Source: CAWCKS01 sp963796195 (GTDB lineage Bacteria; Pseudomonadota; Alphaproteobacteria; Rhizobiales; Xanthobacteraceae). From it: a DNA stretch of 64,000 nt. Every line of letters begins with the position of its first letter. The stretch's first letter is position 1. The translations under genes and the position numbers were made by a program. Shown here piece by piece: positions 55,200-64,000 of the stretch. The notes beneath the pieces are model-generated. The model did no database searches. It saw only the letters and a program-made list of their open reading frames with translations, and was not told the DNA's origin. The stretch lies in the NCBI GenBank assembly GCA_963796195.1, contig CAWCKS010000005.1, positions 62,001 to 126,000 on the forward strand, written 5' to 3'.

Positions 55200-56198
55200 G
55201 TGCAGCGGTGACGGAGGCCGCGTCCGAGACGTTGCTCAGCGTGCGCGATCTCACAGTCGAATTCGCGACCGAGGCTGGTGTCGTCACCGCGGTCGATGGC
55301 GTGTCGTTCGACCTGCACAAAGGTGAAATCCTCGCGCTGGTCGGGGAGAGCGGCTGCGGCAAGAGCGCAACTGCGCTGGCGCTGCTGCGGCTCATCGCCG
55401 ATCCGCCCGGCCGGATCGCTCATGGCGAAATCCGCTTTCGCGATCAGGACCTCATGTCGGCCGACGATGCGACCGTGCGCGAGATCCGCGGCAACCGGAT
55501 CGCCATGATCTTTCAGGAGCCGATGACGAGCCTCAATCCGGTCTACACCATCGGCCGCCAGCTCGGCGAACCGCTCGAGCTGCACAAGAACCTTGCCGGC
55601 GACACGCTGCTGGCGAAATGCCTGGCGCTGCTGGAGTCGGTCAACATTCCCGAGCCGCGCCGGCGGATGGATAGCTATCCCCACCAGTTCTCCGGCGGCA
55701 TGCGCCAGCGCATGATGATCGCGATGGGGATGAGCTGCGACCCGACATCGTCGATTGCCGACGAGCCGACCACGGCGCTCGACGTCACCATCCAGGCCCA
55801 GCTGCTCGAACTGCTGCAGGCGCAGGTCGCAAGCCATCGCACCGCGCTGCTGCTGATCACGCACAACCTCGGCGTGGTCGCGCGCTATGCCGATCGCGTC
55901 AACGTGATGTATGCCGGCCGCATCGTCGAGAGCGCGACCGCCGATGCGATTCTATCAGGCACCGCGCCACCCCTACACGATCGGCCTGTTGCGCTCGGTG
56001 CCGCGACTGGACCAGCCGAGCTCCGACAAGCTAATTCCGATCGAAGGCCAGCCGCCCAATCCGCTCGATCTGCCCAGTGGCTGTGCTTTCCACCCGCGCT
56101 GTGCGTTCGCGATCGCCAAATGCCGCAGCGAGACGCCGGTGCTGACACGTGGCGCCGATGGTCATGCGGTGGCTTGCTGGGTCGACGTCCATGTCTGA
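55196..56198 (+). pseudogene. ABC transporter ATP-binding protein (DppD-like), one frameshift
   Basis: Starts TTG at 55196 (GTG at 55208 is possible). Walker A GESGCGKSATALALLRLIAD, signature FSGGMRQRMMIAMGM and Walker B IADEPTTALDVTIQAQLLEL are present. An extra base near 55953 shifts the frame; the DppD-type C-terminus YQAPRHPYTIGLLRSVPRLD and GCAFHPRCAFAIAKC lie in the new frame up to 56198. The region before Walker B reads TSSIADEP where hydrophobic residues are usual. The catalytic core is upstream of the shift. Confidence 0.88.
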
Positions 56199-57183
56199 GC
56201 CTGTCACCGATAACCTCGTCACACTGCGCGCGCTGGCGGTGCATTTCCCAGTGCTGGGCGGGATGCTGCGCCGCCATCCCGTCGGGACCGTGCACGCGGT
56301 TGACGGCGTCGATCTCGATATCCGCCGCGGCGAGACGCTCGGCCTCGTTGGCGAGAGCGGTTGCGGCAAGTCGACGCTCGGGCGCGCCATCCTGCAGCTG
56401 GTGCGGCCGACCGCGGGCGAGGTCAACTTCGACGGCACCGAGCTCACCAAGCTCGACGACGATGAGTTACGGCCGCTGCGCCGCCGCATGCAGATGGTGT
56501 TCCAGGATCCGTTCTCCTCGCTCAATCCGCGGATGACCGTCGGCGAAACTGTGGCGGAGCCGATGCTGGTGCACGGGCTTGCGAAGAACGCCGCCGAAAG
56601 CCGCGAGAAGACCGCCGAGCTGTTTGGGATCGTTGGCCTCAATCCAGGCATGCTGGATCGTTTCCCGCACGAATTCTCCGGCGGTCAACGCCAGCGCATC
56701 GGCATTGCGCGTTCGCTCGCGGCGCAGCCGGACTTCATCGTCTGCGACGAGCCGGTATCCGCGCTCGACGTCTCGATCCAGGCGCAGATCGTCAACCTGT
56801 TCGAGGCGTTGCGCGACCGGCTCGGCCTCACATACGTATTCATCGCGCACGACCTTGCGGTGGTGCGGCACCTAAGCGACCGCATCGCCGTGATGTATCT
56901 CGGCAAGATCGTCGAGATTGCGCCGAAGCAAGATTTGTACTCATCACCGCTGCATCCCTACACGCAAGCCTTGCTGTCAGCGGTGCCGGTGCCGGACCGC
57001 GCGATCGAGAAACGTCGCGAGCGCATCGTGCTGCAAGGCGAGGTACCGAGTCCGCTCAATCCGCCGAAAGGCTGCCGGCTGCATCCGCGCTGCGCCAAAG
57101 TGATGAGCCAGTGCCACACAGTCGAGCCGGTGTTGCGGCAGCAGGCCGACGGCCACTGGGTCGCCTGCCATTTGTACGACTAG
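56191..57183 (+). CDS. ABC transporter ATP-binding protein (DppF-like)
   Basis: A 330-residue ATPase with Walker A GESGCGKSTLGRAILQLVRP, MVFQDPFSSLNPRMTVGETV, signature FSGGQRQRIGIARSLA, Walker B FIVCDEPVSALDVSIQAQIV and the DppF-type GCRLHPRCAKVMSQCHTVEP tail. ATG at 56191 overlaps the preceding gene's end; longer in-frame starts lie inside it. Last gene of the peptide/nickel-type operon. Confidence 0.94.
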   Translation: MSEPVTDNLVTLRALAVHFPVLGGMLRRHPVGTVHAVDGVDLDIRRGETLGLVGESGCGKSTLGRAILQLVRPTAGEVNFDGTELTKLDDDELRPLRRRMQMVFQDPFSSLNPRMTVGETVAEPMLVHGLAKNAAESREKTAELFGIVGLNPGMLDRFPHEFSGGQRQRIGIARSLAAQPDFIVCDEPVSALDVSIQAQIVNLFEALRDRLGLTYVFIAHDLAVVRHLSDRIAVMYLGKIVEIAPKQDLYSSPLHPYTQALLSAVPVPDRAIEKRRERIVLQGEVPSPLNPPKGCRLHPRCAKVMSQCHTVEPVLRQQADGHWVACHLYD

Positions 57184-57305
57184 GTCGGCACACCTTTGCG
57201 GTTCGTTCCGTGAACGGCTGTTCAGAAACAACTGCTTTTTGCCGGGAACGTCCATCGCGTCAGGCGGTTTGGTCTCCACAGGGTTTGAACCTGGAGGAGG
57301 ACACC

Positions 57306-57533
57306 ATGAAACTTCGACTTGCTCTCGCCGCGATTGTTGCAACGGCCATTGCGGTGCCGACAATTGCGTCGGCGGAGACGACCGTCATCAAGAAGTACGG
57401 CGATCGCGACCACTTCCATGGCGCGCGCGCCGAGATGCGCTTCGACCACGATCGCGACCTGCATCGTGGTTGGTATCACGACCACGGCAACAAGACCGTG
57501 ATCATCAAGAAGCATGTCGACCGCGACGACTGA
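57306..57533 (+). CDS. Small His/Asp-rich secreted protein
   Basis: A 75-residue protein: signal peptide LALAAIVATAIAVPTIASA-E, then a 54-residue mature part dominated by His, Asp, Lys and Arg (KKYGDRDHFHGARAEMRFDH, DRDLHRGWYHDHGNKTVIIK). The spaced His/Asp pairs could bind divalent metals; unproven. GGAGGAGG at 57292-57299 is a very strong ribosome site. A terminator follows 20 bp after the stop, so it forms its own unit. Similar tiny Bradyrhizobium proteins are uncharacterised. Confidence 0.8.
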   Translation: MKLRLALAAIVATAIAVPTIASAETTVIKKYGDRDHFHGARAEMRFDHDRDLHRGWYHDHGNKTVIIKKHVDRDD

Positions 57534-57554
57534 GCGGATCAATCTTCAAGAGGG

Positions 57555-57586
57555 AAGGCCTTCGCGAGAAGGCCTTTTCTTTTGTC
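57555..57586 (+). terminator. Rho-independent terminator
   Basis: AAGGCCTTC-GCGA-GAAGGCCTT stem followed by TTCTTTTG, 20 bp after the small secreted-protein gene. It may also serve the convergent DUF488 gene. Confidence 0.88.
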
Positions 57587-57595
57587 CTGACGTGA

Positions 57596-58058
57596 TCAGA
57601 GCTGCGGCGCGGCCAGATTCTCGACCGCGACGTCGTCGCGCGCGTGGATCGCTTCCGCAATGAAGCGGCGATGACAGACCTTGTGGTCGCGCTCGTAGCA
57701 GAGGATGCAGACCGGGCCCGACCTCTCGATCAGCGCCCGCAGCTCGTCGAGCTCCTGTTTCGCCTGAGGCGTCTTCATGTGTTTTGAATAGATGCGCTTA
57801 AGGCCCTTGGCGTCGCCCGCGCGCGCGGCGAGCCGGCCTTCCTTCGGCGTGCCGAGCCCGCGCAGGTGGACGTAGCCGATCCCGCGTTCGTCGAGGCCTG
57901 CGGCAAGCTGGGTCTTCGAGAAACCCGGACGGCGCGAAGATGCGATCGCGCGCACGTCGACCAAGCAGCTTGACGCCGGCGCGTTCGAGCTCGTCGAGCA
58001 CCGCTTTCGGCGGCGTCTGCTCATAGCCGATGGTGAAGAGTTTTCGTTTGCGCGCCAT
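57596..58058 (-). pseudogene. DUF488 family protein, one frameshift
   Basis: ATG at 58058 begins RKRKLFTIGYEQTPPKAVLD; one extra base near 57963 shifts reading to VDVRAIASSRRPGFSKTQLA, GIGYVHLRGLGTPKEG and the cysteine-bearing PVCILCYERDHKVCHRRFIA. Corrected length is 153 residues, normal for the DUF488 family, of unknown function. All conserved residues are kept apart from the single indel. Confidence 0.86.
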
Positions 58059-58164
58059 GGTTGCCCGATGCTGCCGATCTTAAATGTGGTCTCTTTGTTC
58101 GCAATCGCAACACAAACCTGCCCCGCCAGCGCAAGACGATTGCGTGATTCGCAAGGGAGTCGTC

Positions 58165-58990
58165 ATGTGGTTCTTTAGAAAGCGAAGATTGGGTCAGACC
58201 GAGCGCCTCGAGATGGCGTTGAGGGACAAGCAGGAATTGCGGCAGAAACTGGCGCGACGCCTGAACACGGCGGAAATGTTCGTCACCGACAGGCGCGAGG
58301 CCGGCGAGCGGCTCGCGCTCGACGGGGCCTCCGATGAAGCGCTCGGTCGTGCGGAGGCGAGCACCCGGGCCGCCGAGGATCGCGCCAGAACCCTGCGCGC
58401 TGCCTTGGCGCAGCTCGAAGCGCAGATCACCGAGATGGAGCGCGAACTCGGCGCAACCGTCGAGCGGCGCTATCGCGATACCGTCGCCGATACGCTGGAG
58501 ACACTGGTTGCAGGAATTGCGCAAACGGCTCCCGGATATGACGGCGGCCGCGACGGCTTTGATCAGCGCGATTGCAAAGACAGCTGCCGCGCTGCCCGAG
58601 GCGACTGCCCTTACGGGAGACCTCGAGGCAATACGTCGGGAAGTCGACTCAGCGGTCACGCTGATGTGCACGGAGTTGCGGTCCATTGCCGCGCGCACGC
58701 GCTCGGGTGAAGCGAAAATCATATTCCGTGCGCCCGACGATCCGCAGGAGCCGTACCTATGGCAGGTCGAACGGGATGCGACCCTGGCGCTTCGCCTCGC
58801 CGGTCCGTCGGCCGGATCAGGTGCCGATGACGTCACCGCCGAAGCAGTCCCGACGACGGCCATCTCCGGGGATCCGACCGCCGAGTACGAGCCGTTCGAG
58901 CACGAGCCGTTTCCGCTTGCCGAACCGCCGCCGCCGTCCAACGAGGACTTCTCCACGGTCGATGTCGAGACGGCCAGGGCCGCAGCCTAG
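58165..58990 (+). pseudogene. Coiled-coil protein of unknown function, one frameshift
   Basis: ATG at 58165 follows AAGGGAG. The first 120 residues are a charged helix with strong heptads (RLEMALRDKQELRQKLARRL, RTLRAALAQLEAQITEMERE), recalling PspA-like coiled coils without clear homology. Near 58520 one extra base shifts reading to KRLPDMTAAATALISAIAKT, LEAIRREVDSAVTLMCTELR and an acidic, Pro/Glu-rich tail ending at 58990. The corrected protein has about 275 residues. Not recognised. Confidence 0.6.
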
Positions 58991-59003
58991 CGATGCGCTG
59001 AAT

Positions 59004-59819
59004 CTAACTCTGTTGCCGCTGGATCAGCTCCATCGCTGCAGCCGGCGCGCGGACCTTGCCCTCGTGGATCACGTAGGCGAACACGTCGCGCGGCGTCTTC
59101 GGCGCGGACTTCTTGTCGACGCGCGGCAGGTCGTCCGGCTCGCCGCCGCTGGCCCATATCTGCAAACGCTTCGCCCACGCATCGAGCTGTTTTGGCGGAT
59201 AGCCCGTCTTGAGGCTGTCGTCGCCCTTCTGCAGCCGCGCATAGACGAAGTCGGAGGTGAGGTCGGCGATCTCCGGATAGGTCTCGTGCTCGGAATAGAC
59301 GATGCCAACATTGAACTTGCGCAGCAGCGCGATGAACGTCGGTGTCTTGAAACTGTCATGACGCACCTCGACGACATGGCGCAGCTTCTGCTGGCCGATC
59401 TCGTGCGGCAGCAGCTCGAGGAATTTTCCGAAATCGGCCTCGTCGAATTTCTTGAACGGCGCCATCTGCCAAAGCAGGGGGCCGAGATGGGCGCCGAGCT
59501 CGAGCACGCCGGAGCCGATGAAGCGGTTGATGAACTCGCCGGCCTCCGCCAGCACGCCGCGATTGGTGACATAGCGCAGGCCCTTCACCGAAAACACAAA
59601 GCCGTCGGGCACTTCAGAGGCCCATTTGCGATAGGTTGCCGGCGACTGGGTGCGGTAGAACGTACCGTTGATCTCAATCGAGGTCAGCTTGCTGGCCGCG
59701 TATTGCAGTTCCTTGGCGTGCGCAAGGCCCTCCGGATAGAACACGCCGCGCCAGGGTTCGAAGGTCCAGCCGCCTATCCCCGTGTAAATGCGGCCGGATT
59801 TTGTGGCGCTCTTTGCCAT
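59004..59819 (-). CDS. DUF72 domain-containing protein
   Basis: A 271-residue TIM-barrel-like DUF72 protein (YecE type) of unknown function. Family marks: IYTGIGGWTFEPWRGVFYPE, EINGTFYRTQSPATYRKWAS, PDGFVFSVKGLRYVTNRGVL, LGPLLWQMAPFKKFDEADFG and VVEVRHDSFKTPTFIALLRK. ATG at 59819. It ends 14 bp from the convergent coiled-coil gene. Confidence 0.9.
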   Translation of the reverse strand: MAKSATKSGRIYTGIGGWTFEPWRGVFYPEGLAHAKELQYAASKLTSIEINGTFYRTQSPATYRKWASEVPDGFVFSVKGLRYVTNRGVLAEAGEFINRFIGSGVLELGAHLGPLLWQMAPFKKFDEADFGKFLELLPHEIGQQKLRHVVEVRHDSFKTPTFIALLRKFNVGIVYSEHETYPEIADLTSDFVYARLQKGDDSLKTGYPPKQLDAWAKRLQIWASGGEPDDLPRVDKKSAPKTPRDVFAYVIHEGKVRAPAAAMELIQRQQS

Positions 59820-60079
59820 TGTTAACCCCTTGTCAACCAGTTCCGGTACACCATATATTCCCTAACAACAGCGTCGAAGCCGAAAGGCGTCCGTTGTTGG
59901 ACGACCACGCTAGGCCCTGTGCGCCGGATGTACGCGCAAGACAGGGGCCCTGCCGTGGTCGTTGGCATTTTTGGGGGTCTGTTTCGGTCAGCAGGGATGA
60001 GCGCGCGACGCCCTGCAAGAGCCGCCTCCAGCCCGCCGAGCGAGGCGGACGACGCAGTCCGGCCAGCGCCCCGCCCGGT

Positions 60080-61849
60080 CTAATACTTCGGCGTGATGCG
60101 AAGGTTCGTTGCTGGCTTTGGGATATTGCCGTCCCGAATTCTGGGCTTCGTTCTCCACTGTCGTCCGAGGTCCGCAAGCTGGCGTCCGCGCGCCAGCATC
60201 GAGGGTAGATCTGCCGGAGACTGCTTGTATTCAGCGGGGTGCGGTGCATACGTGTTGAGAAAGTCACCAAACCCTGGCGTGGTGGGTGGCAGTCCGTCGT
60301 ATGCGGTTGTGACGTCGTCGAGGGTCTCCTCTATTCGCGCCATCGCGACCAGAAATCGTCGCCATTTGTGCGCATCAAGGTCGAACTCATCGCACAACTT
60401 TTGGCCGGCCGTTTCTCCGTAGTCCGTGAGTTTCTTTATCGTTGCTCTGATCCATCGCGAGGTTGAGGCCGCCCTCGTCGGACTTCAGGACGATATGGAC
60501 GATCCGTTCACGGTACCCGGGAAGAGTGCTTTGCAGATTGTCCTGCCAGTCCTTGGCTGAATCGATCAGCCTCATGACAAAGCCAAAGATGCCGTCGATC
60601 GGTTGAATTGGAAGGTTGATCCCGCTCCTTGCCGACTGTGGCAACCATACCGGATCCTTTTTCGCGCTCTTTTTGTTGAAAGCATCGAGCGAGATCGCGA
60701 ATGTGGGCGTGTTGGGCAGCAGCTTGTCGAAGAAATGGATCGGAAAATTGCTCGAGAGCCCGCCATCGCTGAACAGGCAGCGCCTGAGCTTGTTTTTCTC
60801 CGCCTCTTCAAGCGTGAAGTCTCGCTGCCAGAGAGGCACCGCCGAAATCAGTCCGGGGAAACTCAAACTCATGCGAGCGGCGACGATCAGCGGAAGGTTT
60901 TCGGCTGGAGGGAAATAGTAGAATTCGACCACTTTCGCCGGCCTGTTGCTCGTACGGTTTGCAGGTGGTGGTGAGATAGTCGATGACGCGCGCCGGAAAC
61001 AACCTGGCCCACTCCGTTCGTTCGAAGACGAATCTGACGTTCGTGCAACATCGGCAAGGTGTAGGGATGACGTTCCATCAGGCTGGTCGTCACCATTTGC
61101 AGATGGATGGCAGGTCGACCTTCGGGTCGATTCAATAGCGAGCCAAACGTCAGAGGTCCCTCAACGGCGGCCGTCTCATCAATCAGTCGCGCGAGCCAGT
61201 CCGTGAAGCCTTCAGGCTGGTTGTCGGCCTGCCGGATGCCGGGACACAATCCATAATCATTCTGCGGAAGTTCGGTCAGTATCGTTCCGACCAGGCCAGA
61301 GACTATCGCGGCGACGAGTCCGAGGGTCGCGATCGTCAGTCCGAGAAGAACAAATCCGGCGCTACCGGCGAAAGCGCCCAATATCAAAACAACGACGCCC
61401 GGAATGGATCCTGTAACGGCAACCCGCCAATACCCTCGCAAGGCAGCCAGCATTGCAGAGCCAATTCGTTGAAAAAGGCTCTTCGCCGTCAGCAGCGCGA
61501 GGAAGATATTGAAGATCGGCCGCAGAGGCGGGGACGGCTGAAACAGCGACAACAGGCGCGGCCCGATCTCGTTCGGGACCTGTCGCAGCCGGGTGAAGCC
61601 CGCCTTTGGTGTGCCGCGGCCAAACTCCGCGGCGGCGGCAATCGCGGCGGCGATCGCCCCGGCGGATGTCCCGCCGATGTTCGAGAAGCGGAATTTCTTC
61701 GACAGTTCAACGAGCGCCAGCGGATAGACAACGCCGCTGGTTATCCCGCCTTTCATCACGATGTCGCAGGCGTCGGCAGGTGTCGCTTCGGAAGCCGTTT
61801 GCCCGTTCGCGTCGTGTTCGCCGATGTCCGGATTGCCGTTCGCAGGCAT
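60080..61849 (-). pseudogene. Patatin-like phospholipase with transmembrane segments, frameshifted
   Basis: ATG at 61849 starts a patatin domain: CDIVMKGGITSGVVYPLALV and the nucleophile elbow NIGGTSAGAIAAAIAAAAEF. Two hydrophobic helices (VAVTGSIPGVVVLILGAFAG, LLGLTIATLGLVAAIVSGLV) interrupt it at residues 140-190. Shifts near 61040 and 60935 are needed to reach AARMSLSFPGLISAVPLWQR and the catalytic-Asp motif CLFSDGGLSSNFPIHFFDKL. Another near 60430 leads to LDAHKWRRFLVAMARIEETL and the stop at 60080. The serine-aspartate dyad survives. Expected activity is acyl-ester hydrolysis at a membrane. Confidence 0.82.
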
Positions 61850-61952
61850 GATCGAGGTTCCCCCCGCTGGTCACAAGCTCAACCTCGAATTGCATCCTAG
61901 GCGAACTTGCGCGAGGCGTCCAAGGCCTTCTTCTGACCGCACGAGCCGAACG

Positions 61953-62804
61953 TCACGGCTCCGCCAGACACGCGAGGCAGCGAATGCCGCCATCTTCGGT
62001 GCGGATCAGGTAGGGGCGGCCGCAACTCGTGCAGGTGCATTGATCATCCGGCAACAGCGGAATCGGTGGCGGGTTGGTCCTTATCGCGGCGAGCTGCAAC
62101 AGGTTGACGCCGCAGCGCACGATCTCGAACGGCGGCAGCTTTGATTGTCCGCTGTTACGGTCACGGAAATGAATTGGCAGCTCGGCGATCTTCAGGCCGG
62201 CGCGCGCAAAGCGCGCCATGCAGCTTAAGAAGAACGCATAGCCGTCGCGCAGCATGGATTCGACGAGACCTTCGGGCACCTTGTCCAGTTTCGCCGCGCG
62301 TAACGATGTGGTCTGCTCATACGTCGGCATCGCGAGCAGGGAGCGTGCCACGATGTTGGCGGTGCGGCTGACGGCGAGACGCCAGCCGGAATAATCGAGC
62401 CGGCCCCCGGCAATGAAGCGCGAGCCGATCGCGACGTCGGCGCCGGCATCGAGCGCGTCGAGCAGCCGCGGCACGTCGGCCGGATCGTGCGACAGGTCGG
62501 CGTCGAGCGTGACGATGCGGGCATAGCCGGCGCGGCGGGCGTACAGCCAGCCGAGCTGGTGCGCCGAGCCAATGCCGAGCTTGCCCTTGCGGCGGATCAG
62601 GTGAACTTGCGGATGCATTTTGGCGCGCGCCAGGATTTCGTCCTGGGTGCAGTCGGTCGACCCGTCATCGACAATGATGATGTCGAACGGGCGTGGCGAG
62701 GCCAGAAGGCCGTCGAGCAGGGGGCCGATCGAACCGCCTTCATTGTAGGTCGGCGTGCACACCAGCGTGTCGGAGCGGCGCTCCGGCAAATTCACGATCG
62801 CCAT
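61953..62804 (-). CDS. Family 2 glycosyltransferase (polyprenol-phosphate type) with zinc-ribbon tail
   Basis: A 283-residue GT-A glycosyltransferase of the dolichyl-phosphate-mannose-synthase-like kind. VCTPTYNEGGSIGPLLDGLL, FDIIIVDDGSTDCTQDEILA, VTLDADLSHDPADVPRLLDA, and the ELPIHFRDRNSGQSKL motif are typical of the DPM1 group. The last 30 residues add a CTSCGRPY...CLAC zinc-ribbon-like tail, unusual for the family. ATG at 62804 lies 6 bp after the MFS gene's stop, indicating an operon. Confidence 0.88.
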   Translation of the reverse strand: MAIVNLPERRSDTLVCTPTYNEGGSIGPLLDGLLASPRPFDIIIVDDGSTDCTQDEILARAKMHPQVHLIRRKGKLGIGSAHQLGWLYARRAGYARIVTLDADLSHDPADVPRLLDALDAGADVAIGSRFIAGGRLDYSGWRLAVSRTANIVARSLLAMPTYEQTTSLRAAKLDKVPEGLVESMLRDGYAFFLSCMARFARAGLKIAELPIHFRDRNSGQSKLPPFEIVRCGVNLLQLAAIRTNPPPIPLLPDDQCTCTSCGRPYLIRTEDGGIRCLACLAEP

Positions 62805-62809
62805 CGGAC

Positions 62810-64000
62810 TTACGCTCCGCTGGCCGATGCCGATTGCGGCGCGGTCGGCGCGACGTCGCTCGCCATCTCGCCGGCGTGAATATCGGGAGTCTCGTCCTTC
62901 CAGCGCACCGAACCGAACGGCCGTTCCAGCATGCGGCGGATGCGCACCGGATCGGGACCGACGTGCAGCTCCTGCGCCTTGCGCGTAATGGCGCGCTCGG
63001 CCTGGGTCGGGCGATTGCGCAGCCTGAGATAATCGTGCCAGGTCGGACAGTGATAGCGCTCGGTCCACAGCTCGGGATCGGTGATGTCGCGCGCGATCGA
63101 CCAGCCATAGGCGCCGTTGCGCTGCCGGTTCAACTGCACTTCCTGCATGATGCCGTAGAAGGCGCGCGCGTCGCTGGTCTTGATGCGATACTCGATCTCG
63201 ACGATGACGGGGCCGGAGCGCGGCGTCAGTGCGAGATGCACTTCCGGATCGGCAACGGTTTCGGCGGCGTCACGTGCTTCGGGATCGACGTCGGGCACGC
63301 GCACCCAGATCGCGACCAATGGCGATACGCACATTGCAAGCCCGGCAATCGTCATCGCATTGGCAATGCCGATGTGGTCGGCGGTGGTGCCCCACAGATA
63401 CGCGCCGAGCGCGAGGCCTGCGGAGTTCGAGCTGCGGAAGCCGGCGAGTGCGCGGCCCGCCACCCAGCGCGGCGCCGAGGTCTGGATCGAGATGTTGAAC
63501 AACGCCATCGACAGCATCCAGCCGGCGCCGGCCAGCAGCAGGGCAAACGCAGTCAGTACCTGACTGTGGCTGAGCGAGGCCGCCAGCGTGCCGACCCCCA
63601 TCATCAACAGCGCCACCCGCACCGCGGCTTCACCGTCGAAGCGCGTCTTGAGCTGGTTGATGTTGAGCGCGCCGAGGATCGCGCCGATGCCGAACGCACC
63701 CAGCATCACGCCGTAGGATGGCGCGCCGCCGCCGAGCACGTTGCGCACGAGTAGCGGCAGCAGCGCGAAGATCGAGCCGCCGAGTAGCCCCGTCAGCATC
63801 GAGCGCATCATCACCGTGCGCATCGTCGGCGCGTAAATGACGTAGCGCACGCCGGAGATGATGGCGCGGGTCAGCGTTTCAGGCGGCAGCCGCGAGACCT
63901 CCGGCTTGCGGCGCCAGAGATACAGCACGATGAGCAGCGGCAGGTAGGCCAACGCGTTGGCGCCGAACGCGGCCTGCGCCCCGGCGGCCGCGACGATGAT
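62810..64000 (-). CDS. MFS transporter, C-terminal part (runs off the window)
   Basis: The frame is open to the right edge, so the N-terminus lies outside. About six helices are visible (MLTGLLGGSIFALLPLLVRN, GVMLGAFGIGAILGALNINQ, VLTAFALLLAGAGWMLSMAL, ANAMTIAGLAMCVSPLVAIW). A 150-residue soluble C-terminal domain follows (VIVEIEYRIKTSDARAFYGI, GAYGWSIARDITDPELWTER, YHCPTWHDYLRLRNR), as in the MFS_3/enterobactin-exporter-like group. The soluble part resembles an antibiotic-monooxygenase-like fold. Substrate unknown; it is co-transcribed with the glycosyltransferase gene. Confidence 0.85.
   Translation of the reverse strand: MIVAAAGAQAAFGANALAYLPLLIVLYLWRRKPEVSRLPPETLTRAIISGVRYVIYAPTMRTVMMRSMLTGLLGGSIFALLPLLVRNVLGGGAPSYGVMLGAFGIGAILGALNINQLKTRFDGEAAVRVALLMMGVGTLAASLSHSQVLTAFALLLAGAGWMLSMALFNISIQTSAPRWVAGRALAGFRSSNSAGLALGAYLWGTTADHIGIANAMTIAGLAMCVSPLVAIWVRVPDVDPEARDAAETVADPEVHLALTPRSGPVIVEIEYRIKTSDARAFYGIMQEVQLNRQRNGAYGWSIARDITDPELWTERYHCPTWHDYLRLRNRPTQAERAITRKAQELHVGPDPVRIRRMLERPFGSVRWKDETPDIHAGEMASDVAPTAPQSASASGA

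Noticed and set aside
51646..57183. Operon regarded as a complete nickel transporter
   Set aside because: Sequence supports only the peptide/nickel superfamily; no nickel-specific residue could be assigned, and three genes are frameshifted.

Overview
The window is high-GC chromosomal DNA from an alphaproteobacterium of the Bradyrhizobium/Rhodopseudomonas type. Supporting signs are the BolA-GrxD neighbourhood, a complete liv branched-chain amino-acid ABC operon, a cox-type molybdenum hydroxylase accessory cluster, FixK-like and sigma-54-like sites, and small palindromic intergenic repeats resembling ones I recall from that family. No tRNA, rRNA or CRISPR array was seen.

Layout. 1-9.9 kb: DUF427 (partial), bolA, an LtrA-like membrane protein, ergothioneine genes egtD/egtB, grxD, an alpha/beta-hydrolase, a macrodomain protein, a frameshifted threonine aldolase, rpsD and murI. 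10-13 kb: an iron-uptake group (outer-membrane-like protein, cupredoxin, FTR1 permease, cytochrome b561) with an Irr-like and a perfect FixK/FNR-type site. 13.4-17.4 kb: flavin monooxygenase, MOSC protein, purB, rpe. 17.5-25.5 kb: an accessory region with a sigma-54-preceded EF-hand protein, a group II intron-like 3' end without a maturase gene, and several broken genes (AAA ATPase, cache protein, DUF1254 protein, AraC regulator) around an intact cupin gene. 25.5-33 kb: P1 peptidase, CcdA and livJ-(membrane protein)-livF-G-M-H. 33.3-42 kb: coxG, coxS, coxM, coxD (frameshifted), a GIY-YIG gene boxed by perfect 32-bp inverted repeats, coxE, two XdhC-type genes and a MobA-type gene. No large catalytic subunit (coxL) is present. 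42-46.4 kb: a TetR-controlled efflux operon. 46.4-51.5 kb: cupin-like protein, M81 peptidase, dienelactone-hydrolase-like protein, adenylate cyclase and an ornithine-cyclodeaminase-family enzyme. 51.6-57.2 kb: an oligopeptide/nickel-type ABC transporter with three of its five genes frameshifted. 57.3-64 kb: a small His/Asp-rich secreted protein, DUF488, DUF72, a broken patatin, a glycosyltransferase and a partial MFS transporter.

At least a dozen conserved genes carry single-base frameshifts, many of them the only defect in an otherwise intact protein. This suggests either uncorrected indel errors in the assembly or unusually widespread gene decay. Treat each 'pseudogene' call with that in mind. 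The most unusual intact structures are the inverted-repeat-boxed GIY-YIG gene inside the cox cluster, the coxL-less cox locus, and the group II intron-like element.
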